Assembly: GCA_903881085.1 (NCBI GenBank) | Contig: CAIRSA010000245.1 | Span: 1-52,317, forward strand | DNA from: an uncultured Acidobacteriia bacterium | GTDB taxonomy: Bacteria; Acidobacteriota; Terriglobia; Bryobacterales; Bryobacteraceae | Direction of reading: 5' to 3' | DNA length: 52,317 bases | Shown: positions 17,162-25,687 of the stretch, piece by piece | Numbering within the stretch: position 1 is the stretch's first letter | Layout of the letters: every line of letters begins with the position of its first letter | Translations under genes and position numbers: made by a program | Notes under the pieces: generated by a model | What the model saw: the letters and a program-made list of their open reading frames with translations, nothing else | The model's database searches: none | Told to the model about the DNA's origin: nothing

Positions 17162-17350
17162 CGTAAGGCGAAAGCGGTACGTGTAATGGGTCACACTCTT
17201 TCCCCCCGAGATTAACAAACTATTTCCCGACGAGTTTCTCAGTTTGACTGCGGCGCTCGCGTATTGGGCGTAGCCTGAAGACAACGGCATTTGGAACGCC
17301 CTTCGGGCGATCAACGCGTTTAAATACCCAAGCCCTCCGCTCCGGCAAAC

Positions 17351-17410
17351 AGGGGACAGCCCGCATGTTTCGCCACCCATCCGAATTTGCCGTCGACTGC
17401 TCTATTTAGG
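17351..17410. repeat. REP-like interspersed repeat, copy 2
   Basis: 17352-17367 contains GGGGACAGCCCGCATG, also found inverted at 1-15 and, as GGGGACAGCCCGCGTG, near 52277. 17371-17410 matches 31-70 with a single mismatch. The two parts sit in a different relative orientation from copy 1, so the elements are composite. Confidence 0.6.
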
Positions 17411-17615
17411 GTTAAGCATCTCGGCCCCATTGGCTGAGAGCATACGCAGGTGGTTTTAGTGCGGGCACTGGATGGTTCCGATTCGCCGTCATAGCCATTC
17501 GGCGTGACTCCTTATTTCACGCGTGGAGGTAATGTTGCCTATTTTCAAAACTTGCCACTTTTGTTCAGATCTTGGGCAGAACAGACGTCTAGATGGGGAT
17601 GCAGCGGGGAGAAAT

Positions 17616-17652
17616 AAAAAAGCCGGCCGGAGGATTGTTCCTCGCGGCCGGC
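17616..17652 (-). terminator. Rho-independent terminator of flagellin gene 2
   Basis: Minus strand: GCCGGCCG/CGGCCGGC stem (17645-17652 with 17622-17629) followed by a T-run at 17621-17616. It is a close relative of the terminator at 14302-14337, including the sequence between stem and gene, which shows the duplicated unit included the 3' flank. Confidence 0.85.
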
Positions 17653-17691
17653 CAATGCGCGATAAGTCATGCGCTACAGGAGGGATGAGAA

Positions 17692-20109
17692 TTAACCACG
17701 GAGCAATGTCAGCACCGCCTGCGGAGCCGAGTTTGCCTGTGCCAGGGCGGCAATACCTGCCTGTTGCAGGATCTGGGCCTTGGTGAGGTTGGCGGCTTCC
17801 GAAGCCAGATCGGCATCGCGGATGCGCGATTCGGCTGCGGAAAGGTTGGTCAACTGCGTGGACGCCAGGTTGACGGCGTAGTTGAACTGGTTCTGCCCTT
17901 TACCGACAACTGCTTGGGCATTGCCGAGGTTGCTGACAGCCTGGGCGATGGCCGCGACTGCATTCTGGGCGCCGCTTTGCGTGGCGATGTCGGCGGTGGC
18001 GCCTCCAGCCAGTGTATTCGTGGTTTGTACGGTACCCTGGTTGCCCAAACCGGTGCCTGCTCCGGTGGTTCCGATGCCCACCTGGAAGTTGGAATCTGCG
18101 CTGATAAAGCGGATCTTTGCAGTACCGCTCTCCAGTTCCTTTACCGCCACGATCTTCTGCAACGCGGAGTCGTTGGTCTGTTGCAGTTTCGTGTTGATAG
18201 AGTCAATCGCGTCGTCAATGGACCGGCCATTCTGTGACGTGCTGTTGTTGGCGAGCACGATCGAGGTCGACTTCTGAGCGCCAGTCACATCCGTCGTGCT
18301 GATGCTGATGGTCTGGGAATCGGCTCCGGTAAGAATGTCGTTGAACGCGATTAAGCCAGTGGATGAGGCGCCCCCTGAATTGATGGTTGAGGTTGCCGGG
18401 TTGCCGCTATTCGTGTTGGCCGCGTAGGCGCTTGCCGCCGAGGAAGAGCCGAAGCCCAGGTCTACTGTGCCTGTATTGGCTGTCAGATCGAAGCGGAAGT
18501 TGCTGTTATTGGCCGAGCTGATTTGAATCTGCGTGCCGCCGCCGACTACTGTTGCCTGGAGCCCTGCATGTTGCAATGCGGAGTTTGCGCTGAAGGCGGC
18601 ATTGAAAGCGTCCGCAGTTGTGGTTGCCGTGGAGTTCGTGTCGTTGGTGATGGTGAACGAGCTGGTGGGCGCACCGCCGCCAAGTGAAAAAGCGAAGTCG
18701 TTTGTCCCTGCCACGTTGAAGGCGCCTGCGCTGCCGGTTACGCTGCTGTAATCAAAGGCCGTCGCGCCAGCCGCAGACAACTGGAATTTGCCCAGACCCA
18801 AAATGCCCTGCGTTGTCGCACCGCCCGTATCGCCAGCGGCGAGCACTTCGAACTTCTCGCCGCGTTTGGACGAGAATTGAATCGGTGAGCCGACTGCCCC
18901 TGCCGTCAGCGAAATTCCCGCCGCCTGCAATGCCGCATTCGTGGACACCAGGCTGGTGAGCGAAACCAAGGCCGCATCCACGGTGGTACCAGCTGCTCCT
19001 GCGCTCAAGGTCAAATCTACCGCGGAAGCAAGACTGCCACCCTGCACACGAACGATAATGTTGCTGCTCGCAGCAAAGGCCGTGCCAGTAGAAGCCACGT
19101 TGCCGCCGCCGGTCACATTATAGGCCAAGTCCGTACCGGTTGCGCCAGCCGAAAAGTTGCCTAACAATGCGTTGGAAACACGATCCCCAGCAGAAACCTG
19201 GAAGGCATTCGTCGAACTCGTGAAAGCCAGCCGCTGCTTGCCACTGGCTGAGTCAGTCACGATGGAGGCCTGCACATTGGCATTCTTGAAAGCTGTGGAT
19301 GCTGCCGAAGACCCGTTGCCGGCATTGCTGATCGCGCTGTTGACCGCTGCCACCAGTGTATTCGTGTCCGTAACGCCCGACAGATTTACCGACACCTTAA
19401 CCCGATTAGCATCTGAGAAGCCAGATCCGCGGAAGTAGAGATCGGTATAGCCGGGTGTGGCTTCCGAACTAGTGTTGGTGCCTACTCCCAAAATGCTGGC
19501 CACGCTCGTTGCACTGGATGCGCCGATGTCGGTCGCTCCAGCCGTGCCGCCCGCAACCTGCAACCCTTTCAACCCCAAACTCTTGGAGTCAACAGTAGAG
19601 GTGCTCAGATCCACTGCGACGCTGCCGTTGGAGCCAGCATCGATTCCGTTGTTGGCGCGTCCGCCGCCGATAAAGACCGACAGCGATTTCGCAAATACGC
19701 CGCCCTGGTCCAGGCCAATGGCCTGCGCCTGGCGGTCAATTTCTCCCAAAACGCTCTGGAATTCCGAGTTCAGCGTGGTGCGCGTCGAAGTTCCTGTCAA
19801 AGTCCCCGATGCCGACTGAGCCGCCAGCGTTCTGGCGCGGTCAAGCAACTGCGAAATATTGTTTACACCTCCATCGATGGTCTGCAATGTGGATAAGCCA
19901 TCATTGGCGTTGCGAATACCTTGTGACAGGACGGCGGCGTCACTGCGGAAACCGTTGGCAATCGCCAACCCTGCAGCGTCATCACCGGAACTGACGATGC
20001 GCAAACCGCTGGTTACACGGTTGATGGTCTTCTGCTGAAAGTCCGAAGTCGTACGCAGATAGTTCTGCGCCTGCAGACTTGCAATGTTTGTATTGATGCT
20101 ATAAGCCAT
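17692..20109 (-). CDS. Flagellin, large form, copy 2
   Basis: 805 residues, collinear with copy 1 and without visible gaps. The first differences are FRSDAAVLSQ versus YRSDSAVLAQ near residue 55; the N- and C-terminal 50 residues are nearly identical, and most substitutions (Ser/Ala/Thr/Asn exchanges) lie in the central surface domain. Ribosome site is AGGAGAG. It has a separate FliA-type promoter (20191-20217) and terminator. The copies may give a mixed filament, allow switching of the exposed domain, or exchange sequence by gene conversion. Located just downstream of csrA and fliW on the same strand. Confidence 0.95.
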   Translation of the reverse strand: MAYSINTNIASLQAQNYLRTTSDFQQKTINRVTSGLRIVSSGDDAAGLAIANGFRSDAAVLSQGIRNANDGLSTLQTIDGGVNNISQLLDRARTLAAQSASGTLTGTSTRTTLNSEFQSVLGEIDRQAQAIGLDQGGVFAKSLSVFIGGGRANNGIDAGSNGSVAVDLSTSTVDSKSLGLKGLQVAGGTAGATDIGASSATSVASILGVGTNTSSEATPGYTDLYFRGSGFSDANRVKVSVNLSGVTDTNTLVAAVNSAISNAGNGSSAASTAFKNANVQASIVTDSASGKQRLAFTSSTNAFQVSAGDRVSNALLGNFSAGATGTDLAYNVTGGGNVASTGTAFAASSNIIVRVQGGSLASAVDLTLSAGAAGTTVDAALVSLTSLVSTNAALQAAGISLTAGAVGSPIQFSSKRGEKFEVLAAGDTGGATTQGILGLGKFQLSAAGATAFDYSSVTGSAGAFNVAGTNDFAFSLGGGAPTSSFTITNDTNSTATTTADAFNAAFSANSALQHAGLQATVVGGGTQIQISSANNSNFRFDLTANTGTVDLGFGSSSAASAYAANTNSGNPATSTINSGGASSTGLIAFNDILTGADSQTISISTTDVTGAQKSTSIVLANNSTSQNGRSIDDAIDSINTKLQQTNDSALQKIVAVKELESGTAKIRFISADSNFQVGIGTTGAGTGLGNQGTVQTTNTLAGGATADIATQSGAQNAVAAIAQAVSNLGNAQAVVGKGQNQFNYAVNLASTQLTNLSAAESRIRDADLASEAANLTKAQILQQAGIAALAQANSAPQAVLTLLRG

Positions 20110-20155
20110 GGTTCTCTCCTAGAATGCTCTTCACCGCGAATCTTTCCCGGTGGTC

Positions 20156-20171
20156 GGTGGTTTTATCCACC
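20156..20171 (-). promoter_or_regulatory. Hairpin in flagellin 2 leader (possible CsrA site)
   Basis: The transcript reads GGTGGATAAAACCACC, a 5-bp stem with a 6-base loop and a GGA at the loop edge, about 47 bases before the start codon; the ribosome site AGGAGAG supplies another GGA. Together they fit the two-site arrangement used by CsrA on flagellin mRNA. Function is inferred from motif and neighbours. Confidence 0.4.
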
Positions 20172-20190
20172 TAACTTGCATACAAGCCGC

Positions 20191-20217
20191 TTATCGGAGA
20201 GTTTGTGATTGTCTATG
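20191..20217 (-). promoter_or_regulatory. FliA (sigma-28) type promoter of flagellin 2
   Basis: Minus strand CATAGACA, 11 bases, TCCGATAA. The -10 element is identical to that of flagellin 1 and the spacing matches the FliA consensus; the -35 element is weak. The gap 20110-20321 contains this promoter and the leader hairpin and no other gene. Confidence 0.6.
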
Positions 20218-20321
20218 ACGGAAAATTGACGTAGCCGTTTTCAGTGGTGGTATAAGTTAACCCGGTCTATATCCAGTGGGTTAGCGCCGTGGTGGTATTC
20301 AGTGGAATACTCCCTGGAGGC

Positions 20322-20549
20322 TTAGTGGCGGAATTGCGTCAGCAGCTCCGCCACCTTCTCAAGCGTCACACTTTGCGATGCTGCTACATTCTGCGCCGCC
20401 GCCAACTCGATCTCTTTGCGCATGACGATAACCGTGCGCGGCGCGACGATGCCGATCTTCACCCGGTTCGCCGAAATGTCGGTAATCTGAATCTCTACAT
20501 CATTGCCGATCATAATTGACTCGCCAACACGCCTACGAATGACTAGCAT
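20322..20549 (-). CDS. csrA: Carbon storage regulator / translational regulator CsrA
   Basis: 75 residues from ATG 20549, with the strong ribosome site GGGAGGAAGG. MLVIRRRVGESIMIGNDVEI and VKIGIVAPRTVIVMRKEI are the family core; the RNA-contacting residues near both ends of the domain are present. CsrA binds GGA motifs in mRNA leaders and blocks flagellin translation in several bacteria. Its start lies inside the last codons of fliW (7-base overlap), and the flagellin 2 gene follows downstream, a classic FliW-CsrA-flagellin arrangement. Confidence 0.95.
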   Translation of the reverse strand: MLVIRRRVGESIMIGNDVEIQITDISANRVKIGIVAPRTVIVMRKEIELAAAQNVAASQSVTLEKVAELLTQFRH

Positions 20550-20983
20550 CCTTCCTCCCTCAGCGCCAAAGGCGTTTGATGCGAATAATTCGAGGCGGAC
20601 TGGATGCACTGCAGGCCAACTTGATTGGTCATGTTGATGAGAATCGGCGCGACAAGATTGGCCGAAGGTGTCCCGCCTGCGATCAGCGTTACCACTGCCA
20701 ACGTAACCAGCGGAGAGGAAGGATCATCGATTTGCAGCGTTTCCATCTCTTCTGCCTCCAGTTGCAGTTGGTAGGCCGGGTCGATCCGGTTCACCGGCAG
20801 CACCAGGAACGACAGGTGCCCATCCACCACACTCTGCAGGAACAGGAATGGAGCATACGAATCCTGCTCAATCAGCAGAAATCGTGTGTGATCCTCAAAC
20901 GCTGGAATGCCGCCGGGGAAATGCAAAACGCTCTCCTCGGTGTATTCCAGCGGGCCGAACTGTCTGGTGACGATTTCGGGCAT
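20543..20983 (-). CDS. fliW: Flagellar assembly factor FliW
   Basis: 146 residues from ATG 20983 (a TTG at 20995 would add four residues). Family features: ITRQFG-like start (IVTRQFGPLEY), LHFPGGIPAFEDHTRFLLIE near residues 20-40, and IDPAYQLQL plus LVTLAVVTL further on. FliW binds CsrA and is displaced by unfolded flagellin, so flagellin export controls flagellin translation. Overlap with csrA ensures coupled synthesis of the antagonist pair. Confidence 0.93.
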   Translation of the reverse strand: MPEIVTRQFGPLEYTEESVLHFPGGIPAFEDHTRFLLIEQDSYAPFLFLQSVVDGHLSFLVLPVNRIDPAYQLQLEAEEMETLQIDDPSSPLVTLAVVTLIAGGTPSANLVAPILINMTNQVGLQCIQSASNYSHQTPLALREEGC

Positions 20984-21114
20984 GGCAAGCTTCAAATCGA
21001 TAGTGCGACCGCCCCGAAATAATTCTCAGCCAAACAAGGATTTTTCTCAGGTCCGATTATTACCAGACTAGTCGCAACCCCGATTCAATATTTGAGACTT
21101 GTTCGACGCCTGAA

Positions 21115-22143
21115 TCAGCGCGGGGAAGACACCCTCGACGATTCGCGCTCGATAAGCTGGAACGGCACCAGGCATTCCACGAGTTCGCGCTTCGGCTTTG
21201 CGCCTGCGAGATTTAGTACAGTGGTTGCGGCTTCAATGCCAATGCGGACCGGATCCTGCTCGATGGTGGTCAGAGGAGTCCGCAGAATATCGGAAAAGAC
21301 AAGATTGCCGACGCCTACGATGGCTACGTCCTGAGGCACTCGAAGGCCCGCTTCAAGAAGGGCTTTCATCGCCCCGCCAGCGGTCAGATCGGTGTAACAA
21401 AATACGCCGTCGGGCCGTGGGGTGCGACTCAGCAGCAGCCTCATTGCGCGATAGCCCGCTTCGATACCATCGGAATCGCCTGCGATCGATGCCGAAGGCG
21501 AGCGATGGCCCCGGTTGCGCAGCGCCTGACGATACCCTTCCATTCGCTGCTCTGCGCCAACGACCGCGGGACCTCGGATGTGAGCGATACGGCGGCAACC
21601 GCAGGCGAGCAGATGTTCCGTCGCGGCACGCCCAATGGCAACACTGTCGCTGCCCGCAAAATTCGCTTCAAATGGCGGCCGGCCTCTAGCCGCAAGCACG
21701 CACGGCACGCCGGAATCGAGCAGATACGCCAATTCGTTCCTGCTGCGGAGTGGCCCGGCGGGACACAGTACGAAGCCGTCTACCTGATGGGCGAGCAGAG
21801 ATTCGACATGATTCTTTTCCTCTTCCGCCGAAGCCTCGGAGTTACAGAGGAACAGATTATATCCATTCGAGCGCAGATACGTAGTGACTCCGTGCGCCAC
21901 TTGGGCAAAATAGGTCGATTCCAGCGTCGGCACAATCATGCCAATCGTGCGCGTACGGCCGGTGAGCATTTGCCGCGGAAGCAGATTCGGGCGGTACTTG
22001 AGTTCGGCGGCTCTTGCCTGGACGCGGCGCCGGGTCTCCTCGCCAATATCGGTATGGCTACGCAAGGCTTTCGACACTGCCATTACGCTCAAGCCAAGTT
22101 CTTCAGCGATGTCTTTCAAGCGGACAGGGTGGCCGGTTTTCAT
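21115..22143 (-). CDS. LacI-family transcriptional regulator
   Basis: 342 residues from ATG 22143. Residues 7-27 are the helix-turn-helix (VRLKDIAEELGLSVMAVSKA), followed by the hinge and a periplasmic-binding-protein-like sensor domain from about 65 (RTRTIGMIVPTLESTYFAQV; later DGVFCYTDLTAGGAMKAL). Such proteins repress sugar-use genes until an inducer binds. It is divergent from the TonB receptor/sulfatase/fucosidase operon with only 72 bases between, so that operon is its likely target. The effector is probably a fucose-containing fragment. Confidence 0.9.
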   Translation of the reverse strand: MKTGHPVRLKDIAEELGLSVMAVSKALRSHTDIGEETRRRVQARAAELKYRPNLLPRQMLTGRTRTIGMIVPTLESTYFAQVAHGVTTYLRSNGYNLFLCNSEASAEEEKNHVESLLAHQVDGFVLCPAGPLRSRNELAYLLDSGVPCVLAARGRPPFEANFAGSDSVAIGRAATEHLLACGCRRIAHIRGPAVVGAEQRMEGYRQALRNRGHRSPSASIAGDSDGIEAGYRAMRLLLSRTPRPDGVFCYTDLTAGGAMKALLEAGLRVPQDVAIVGVGNLVFSDILRTPLTTIEQDPVRIGIEAATTVLNLAGAKPKRELVECLVPFQLIERESSRVSSPR

Positions 22144-22157
22144 AGTGCTTGCTTTAA

Positions 22158-22182
22158 CTTTAATGATAAAGTATTATCGATA
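22158..22182. promoter_or_regulatory. Candidate operator/promoter region of the glycan locus
   Basis: The gap between the LacI gene and the receptor gene holds the palindromes CTTTAATGATAAAG (22158-22171) and TATCGATA (22175-22182). The second has the central CG usual for LacI-family operators. The region is much more AT-rich than its flanks. The receptor start has the ribosome site GGAGG. Confidence 0.4.
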
Positions 22183-22215
22183 TGAATTACGAGGCAGTGT
22201 CTGCCTGGAGGTCGA

Positions 22216-25200
22216 ATGATGTTTGTGGAATTGAAGTTGAGAACGATCCCATTCGTCTGTTTCGCTGCGATGGGCGGGCTAATGAATCCCGCTCTTGCGC
22301 AGCAGGTTTCAGGATCCATCGGCGGCACAGTCGTGGATCAATCAGGCAGCGCCGTTTCAGGCGCCAATGTGAAACTGAGTGATCCTGGCACTGGCACTGA
22401 GCGCCAGATTCGCAGCAACGCGCAAGGAGAGTTCCTCTTTACCGCCGTCCCGCCAGCTACCTACACGGTGGATATCGGCCTCAGCGGATTTAAGCGTCTG
22501 GTAAGGGACAATATCCCGCTGCCGCCTAACGAGCGCATCTCACTGGGCACGTTGCGCCTGGAGTTGGGACAGGTAACCGAGACCATGACGGTGAGTGCGC
22601 AAGGCGCCTCGGTGCAGACCGAGAGCTCTGAGCGGTCAGGCATAGTGACGAGCGAGCAGATTGCCGATCTCGCGGTGGTGAACCGGAATTTTTCGGTATT
22701 GGCATCGTTGATGCCCGGTGTGGCCACTGGCATCAGCCAGGATTCGACAGGCTTCTCCGCTGGAATCACGATGAACGTGCAAGGCGGCCGGCAGACGGGC
22801 AACAACATCATGATTGACGGCCTGCCCTCCAACGATCTGGGCGCCGCCACGGGAGCTGTCGACTTCGTGAGTATGGACTCGGTGCAACAGGTGAAGGTGC
22901 TGGTGAGCAACTTTCAAGCGGAGTTTGGCCGCAAGCCGGGCGCAAGCATCCAGGCGGTGACCAAACAGGGAACCACCCAATTCCACGGCGTGGCGTTCTG
23001 GTACCAGCGCAACGAAGACCTGAACGCCAACAACTTCTTCAACAACCGCCAAAACGTCGCCGTGCCGCGCTACCGCTACATTACGGCGGGCGGCAACATT
23101 GGCGGCCCGATCTACATTCCCGGCAAGCTGGCCAAGAACAAGCTGTTCTTCTTCTTCAACGAGGAGATCCTGAAGGAGCAGCGTCCGCAGAATATTCAGA
23201 ACCTGACCATGCCCACCATTGCCGAGCGCACTGGCGACTTCAGTAATTCCCGCAACGTGAACGGCGCGCTGATTACGATCAACGATCCGGCCACGGCGAA
23301 GCCCTTTCCCGGCAACATCATCCCCGCAAGCCGCATCAATCCGCAGGGCCAGGGCTTTCTCAAACTGCTGCCCACTCCCAACTATTTCAATACCGCGATC
23401 GCGCAGAATAACTACAACTTCCAATATCAGGAGAGCCTGGATATTCCCAAATACAATGAGATTGTGCGCGTGGATTACAACATCACGCCGAAGATTTTCT
23501 GGTATGCGCGGTTCAACGACTGGTGGGAGGAGGCCAGAGGCGCGGCGGTTTCCGCAGGTAGTTCCGCTTGGGGTTGGCTACCGGCGAAGTACCAGGATGC
23601 GAATCTCTCCGGCACGCTGAATGGTACGTTCCTGCTCAGTCCGTCGACCGTACTGGAAGTTTCCTCCGGCTATATGCACGCCATAGAAGCCGACCCTCTT
23701 GACCCGCAGTACGCCGACCGGGTGAGCCGTGCCAAGACCGGAGTCAACATCCCGCAACTCTATCCGCAATACAACCCGCTCAGCCTGATGCCGCAAGCGA
23801 CTTACACAGGCAGAACCAACGCTCCATCCATCACTTATGACGGGCGATTCCCCATCACCGGCATGGGCCGGCTATGGACCTGGAACGCGGCGCTCTCCAG
23901 AACACTGCGGACGCACGCGCTAAAAGCCGGGCTTTGGGTGGAGCGAGCCCTGGACAACAAGGGCGCGAATGGAAATTTCGCGGGCACTTACGCCTTCAAT
24001 CGCGACGTGAACAATCCGATCGACTCGAACGATCCGTTTTCCAACGCCATGCTGGGCGTGTACAGTTCCTATACGGAATCCACTTCGCGTCCTTCGGTGC
24101 GTGCCCGTTCCACGCTTGGAGAATGGTATGTGCAGGACACTTGGAAGGTAACCAAGCGGCTCACGCTGGACTTGGGAGTAAGGTTTGGACTCGCTCAGCC
24201 GTACATCAACAAGGATCGCTCGGTGGCTGGTTTCGTGCCTTCGATGTGGAACCCGGCGCAGACCATTAAGCTGATCCAACCGGTGGGCACGGGCGCCCAA
24301 CGCGTGGGACGCAATCCGATCACTGGCGCCACGCTGCCGGCCATTTTCATTGGCGGAATCGCCGATGGCTCTGGCAATCCCACGAATGGCACGGTCTATG
24401 CGGCTACCGACACTTCCTACCCGCCGTCTCTGCGCGACTCGCCCGGACTCAAGACCGCGCCGCGAATTGGTTTCGCTTACGATCCGTTCGGGGACGGAAA
24501 AACGGCAATCCGCGGCGGCTTCGGGATCTTTTACGAGATGCGCGAGATGGGCATCCGGCAGTTCAACACCTATCTGAATCCTCCCATCCAATTAAATCCG
24601 ATTATCTATTACGGAACCATCGATACGCTCTTAAGCTCCAAGGGTGCGAACTTCCCTTCGGCGACCACTGGGTTCGATCGCAATTGGCCCGTCGCACGCA
24701 CGCTGAACATCAGTTTCGGCATTCAGCGCAACGTTGGTTTCGGAACCGTGGTGGATGTTTCGTATGTGGGGGCGCTGGGGCGGCACTTGCAGCAAGGTAC
24801 GAATCTCAATGCTGTTCCGGCAGGGGCGAACTTCCTGCCGCAAAACCAGGATCCGACCACGCCTGGCAAACCCTACGCGGCGACGTTCCTTCGGCCCTAC
24901 CTGGGTTACAACAACATCAGCTATTACCAATACGGCGGCAATTCGACATATCACTCGCTGCAGACCTCAGTGAATCGCCGTTTCGCGAAGCGGGCTCAGT
25001 ATGGTTTGGCCTGGACGTGGTCGAAGGCCATGGATTATACCGATGTGAATACGGGACTGCTCAGCACGGTGGTCGATCCGCGCGTATGGGATTATGGCAA
25101 GGCCGGATATGACCGCACTCACATCGTGAAGGCGAGCTTCACCTACGACGTGCCGAACCTGGGACGAATCTACAATCACGCGATCGTGAAAGGAGTCTTC

Positions 25201-25680
25201 GATGGCTGGCAGGTAACGGGCGTGGTGACGATGCAAAGCGGCACTCCTCTAGGCATCGGGCTGGGTTTTGTGAACGCGGTGGATATCACGGGGTCGCCCA
25301 CGGAAAGCGCGCGCGTCGTGATGGTGCAGAATCCGATTCTGCCAAAGGATCAGCGCACCTTCAACCGCAATTTCAATACCGATGCGTTCGCCCCGCCCAA
25401 GGTGGGCACGTTTGGCAATGCGCCCAAGGACGTGATTCGCGGGCCTGGGCTGAACAACTGGGATATGTCGATGTTCAAGAACTTCAAGCTGGTGGGCGAA
25501 AAAGTAAAGCTTCAGTTGCGCGGAGAATTCTACAACGCCTTCAACCACACGCAGTTCACGGCCTGGAACACGAGCGCATCGTTCGATGGGGCGGGCAAGC
25601 AGTCCAACGCTCTTTTTGGGCAGGCTACCGCGGCTGCGCCGGCACGGCGAATTCAGATCGCGTTGCGGTTGAATTATTAG
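22216..25680 (+). CDS. TonB-dependent receptor, Oar-like, of the sulfated-glycan locus
   Basis: 1154 residues with a signal peptide ending near AQQVSG. Residues about 30-125 form a carboxypeptidase-regulatory-like beta-sandwich (GSIGGTVVDQSGSAVSGANV). A plug follows (about 140-250; NNIMIDGLPSNDLG, VSNFQAEFGRKPGA), then a large outer-membrane barrel with aromatic-rich strands, ending LRLNY. It should import glycan fragments across the outer membrane with TonB energy. It is the first gene of the operon with two sulfatases and a fucosidase, which suggests a sulfated, fucose-containing ligand. No SusD-like partner is present, as is usual in Acidobacteriota. Confidence 0.9.
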   Translation: MMFVELKLRTIPFVCFAAMGGLMNPALAQQVSGSIGGTVVDQSGSAVSGANVKLSDPGTGTERQIRSNAQGEFLFTAVPPATYTVDIGLSGFKRLVRDNIPLPPNERISLGTLRLELGQVTETMTVSAQGASVQTESSERSGIVTSEQIADLAVVNRNFSVLASLMPGVATGISQDSTGFSAGITMNVQGGRQTGNNIMIDGLPSNDLGAATGAVDFVSMDSVQQVKVLVSNFQAEFGRKPGASIQAVTKQGTTQFHGVAFWYQRNEDLNANNFFNNRQNVAVPRYRYITAGGNIGGPIYIPGKLAKNKLFFFFNEEILKEQRPQNIQNLTMPTIAERTGDFSNSRNVNGALITINDPATAKPFPGNIIPASRINPQGQGFLKLLPTPNYFNTAIAQNNYNFQYQESLDIPKYNEIVRVDYNITPKIFWYARFNDWWEEARGAAVSAGSSAWGWLPAKYQDANLSGTLNGTFLLSPSTVLEVSSGYMHAIEADPLDPQYADRVSRAKTGVNIPQLYPQYNPLSLMPQATYTGRTNAPSITYDGRFPITGMGRLWTWNAALSRTLRTHALKAGLWVERALDNKGANGNFAGTYAFNRDVNNPIDSNDPFSNAMLGVYSSYTESTSRPSVRARSTLGEWYVQDTWKVTKRLTLDLGVRFGLAQPYINKDRSVAGFVPSMWNPAQTIKLIQPVGTGAQRVGRNPITGATLPAIFIGGIADGSGNPTNGTVYAATDTSYPPSLRDSPGLKTAPRIGFAYDPFGDGKTAIRGGFGIFYEMREMGIRQFNTYLNPPIQLNPIIYYGTIDTLLSSKGANFPSATTGFDRNWPVARTLNISFGIQRNVGFGTVVDVSYVGALGRHLQQGTNLNAVPAGANFLPQNQDPTTPGKPYAATFLRPYLGYNNISYYQYGGNSTYHSLQTSVNRRFAKRAQYGLAWTWSKAMDYTDVNTGLLSTVVDPRVWDYGKAGYDRTHIVKASFTYDVPNLGRIYNHAIVKGVFDGWQVTGVVTMQSGTPLGIGLGFVNAVDITGSPTESARVVMVQNPILPKDQRTFNRNFNTDAFAPPKVGTFGNAPKDVIRGPGLNNWDMSMFKNFKLVGEKVKLQLRGEFYNAFNHTQFTAWNTSASFDGAGKQSNALFGQATAAAPARRIQIALRLNY

Positions 25681-25687
25681 GAGAGCA

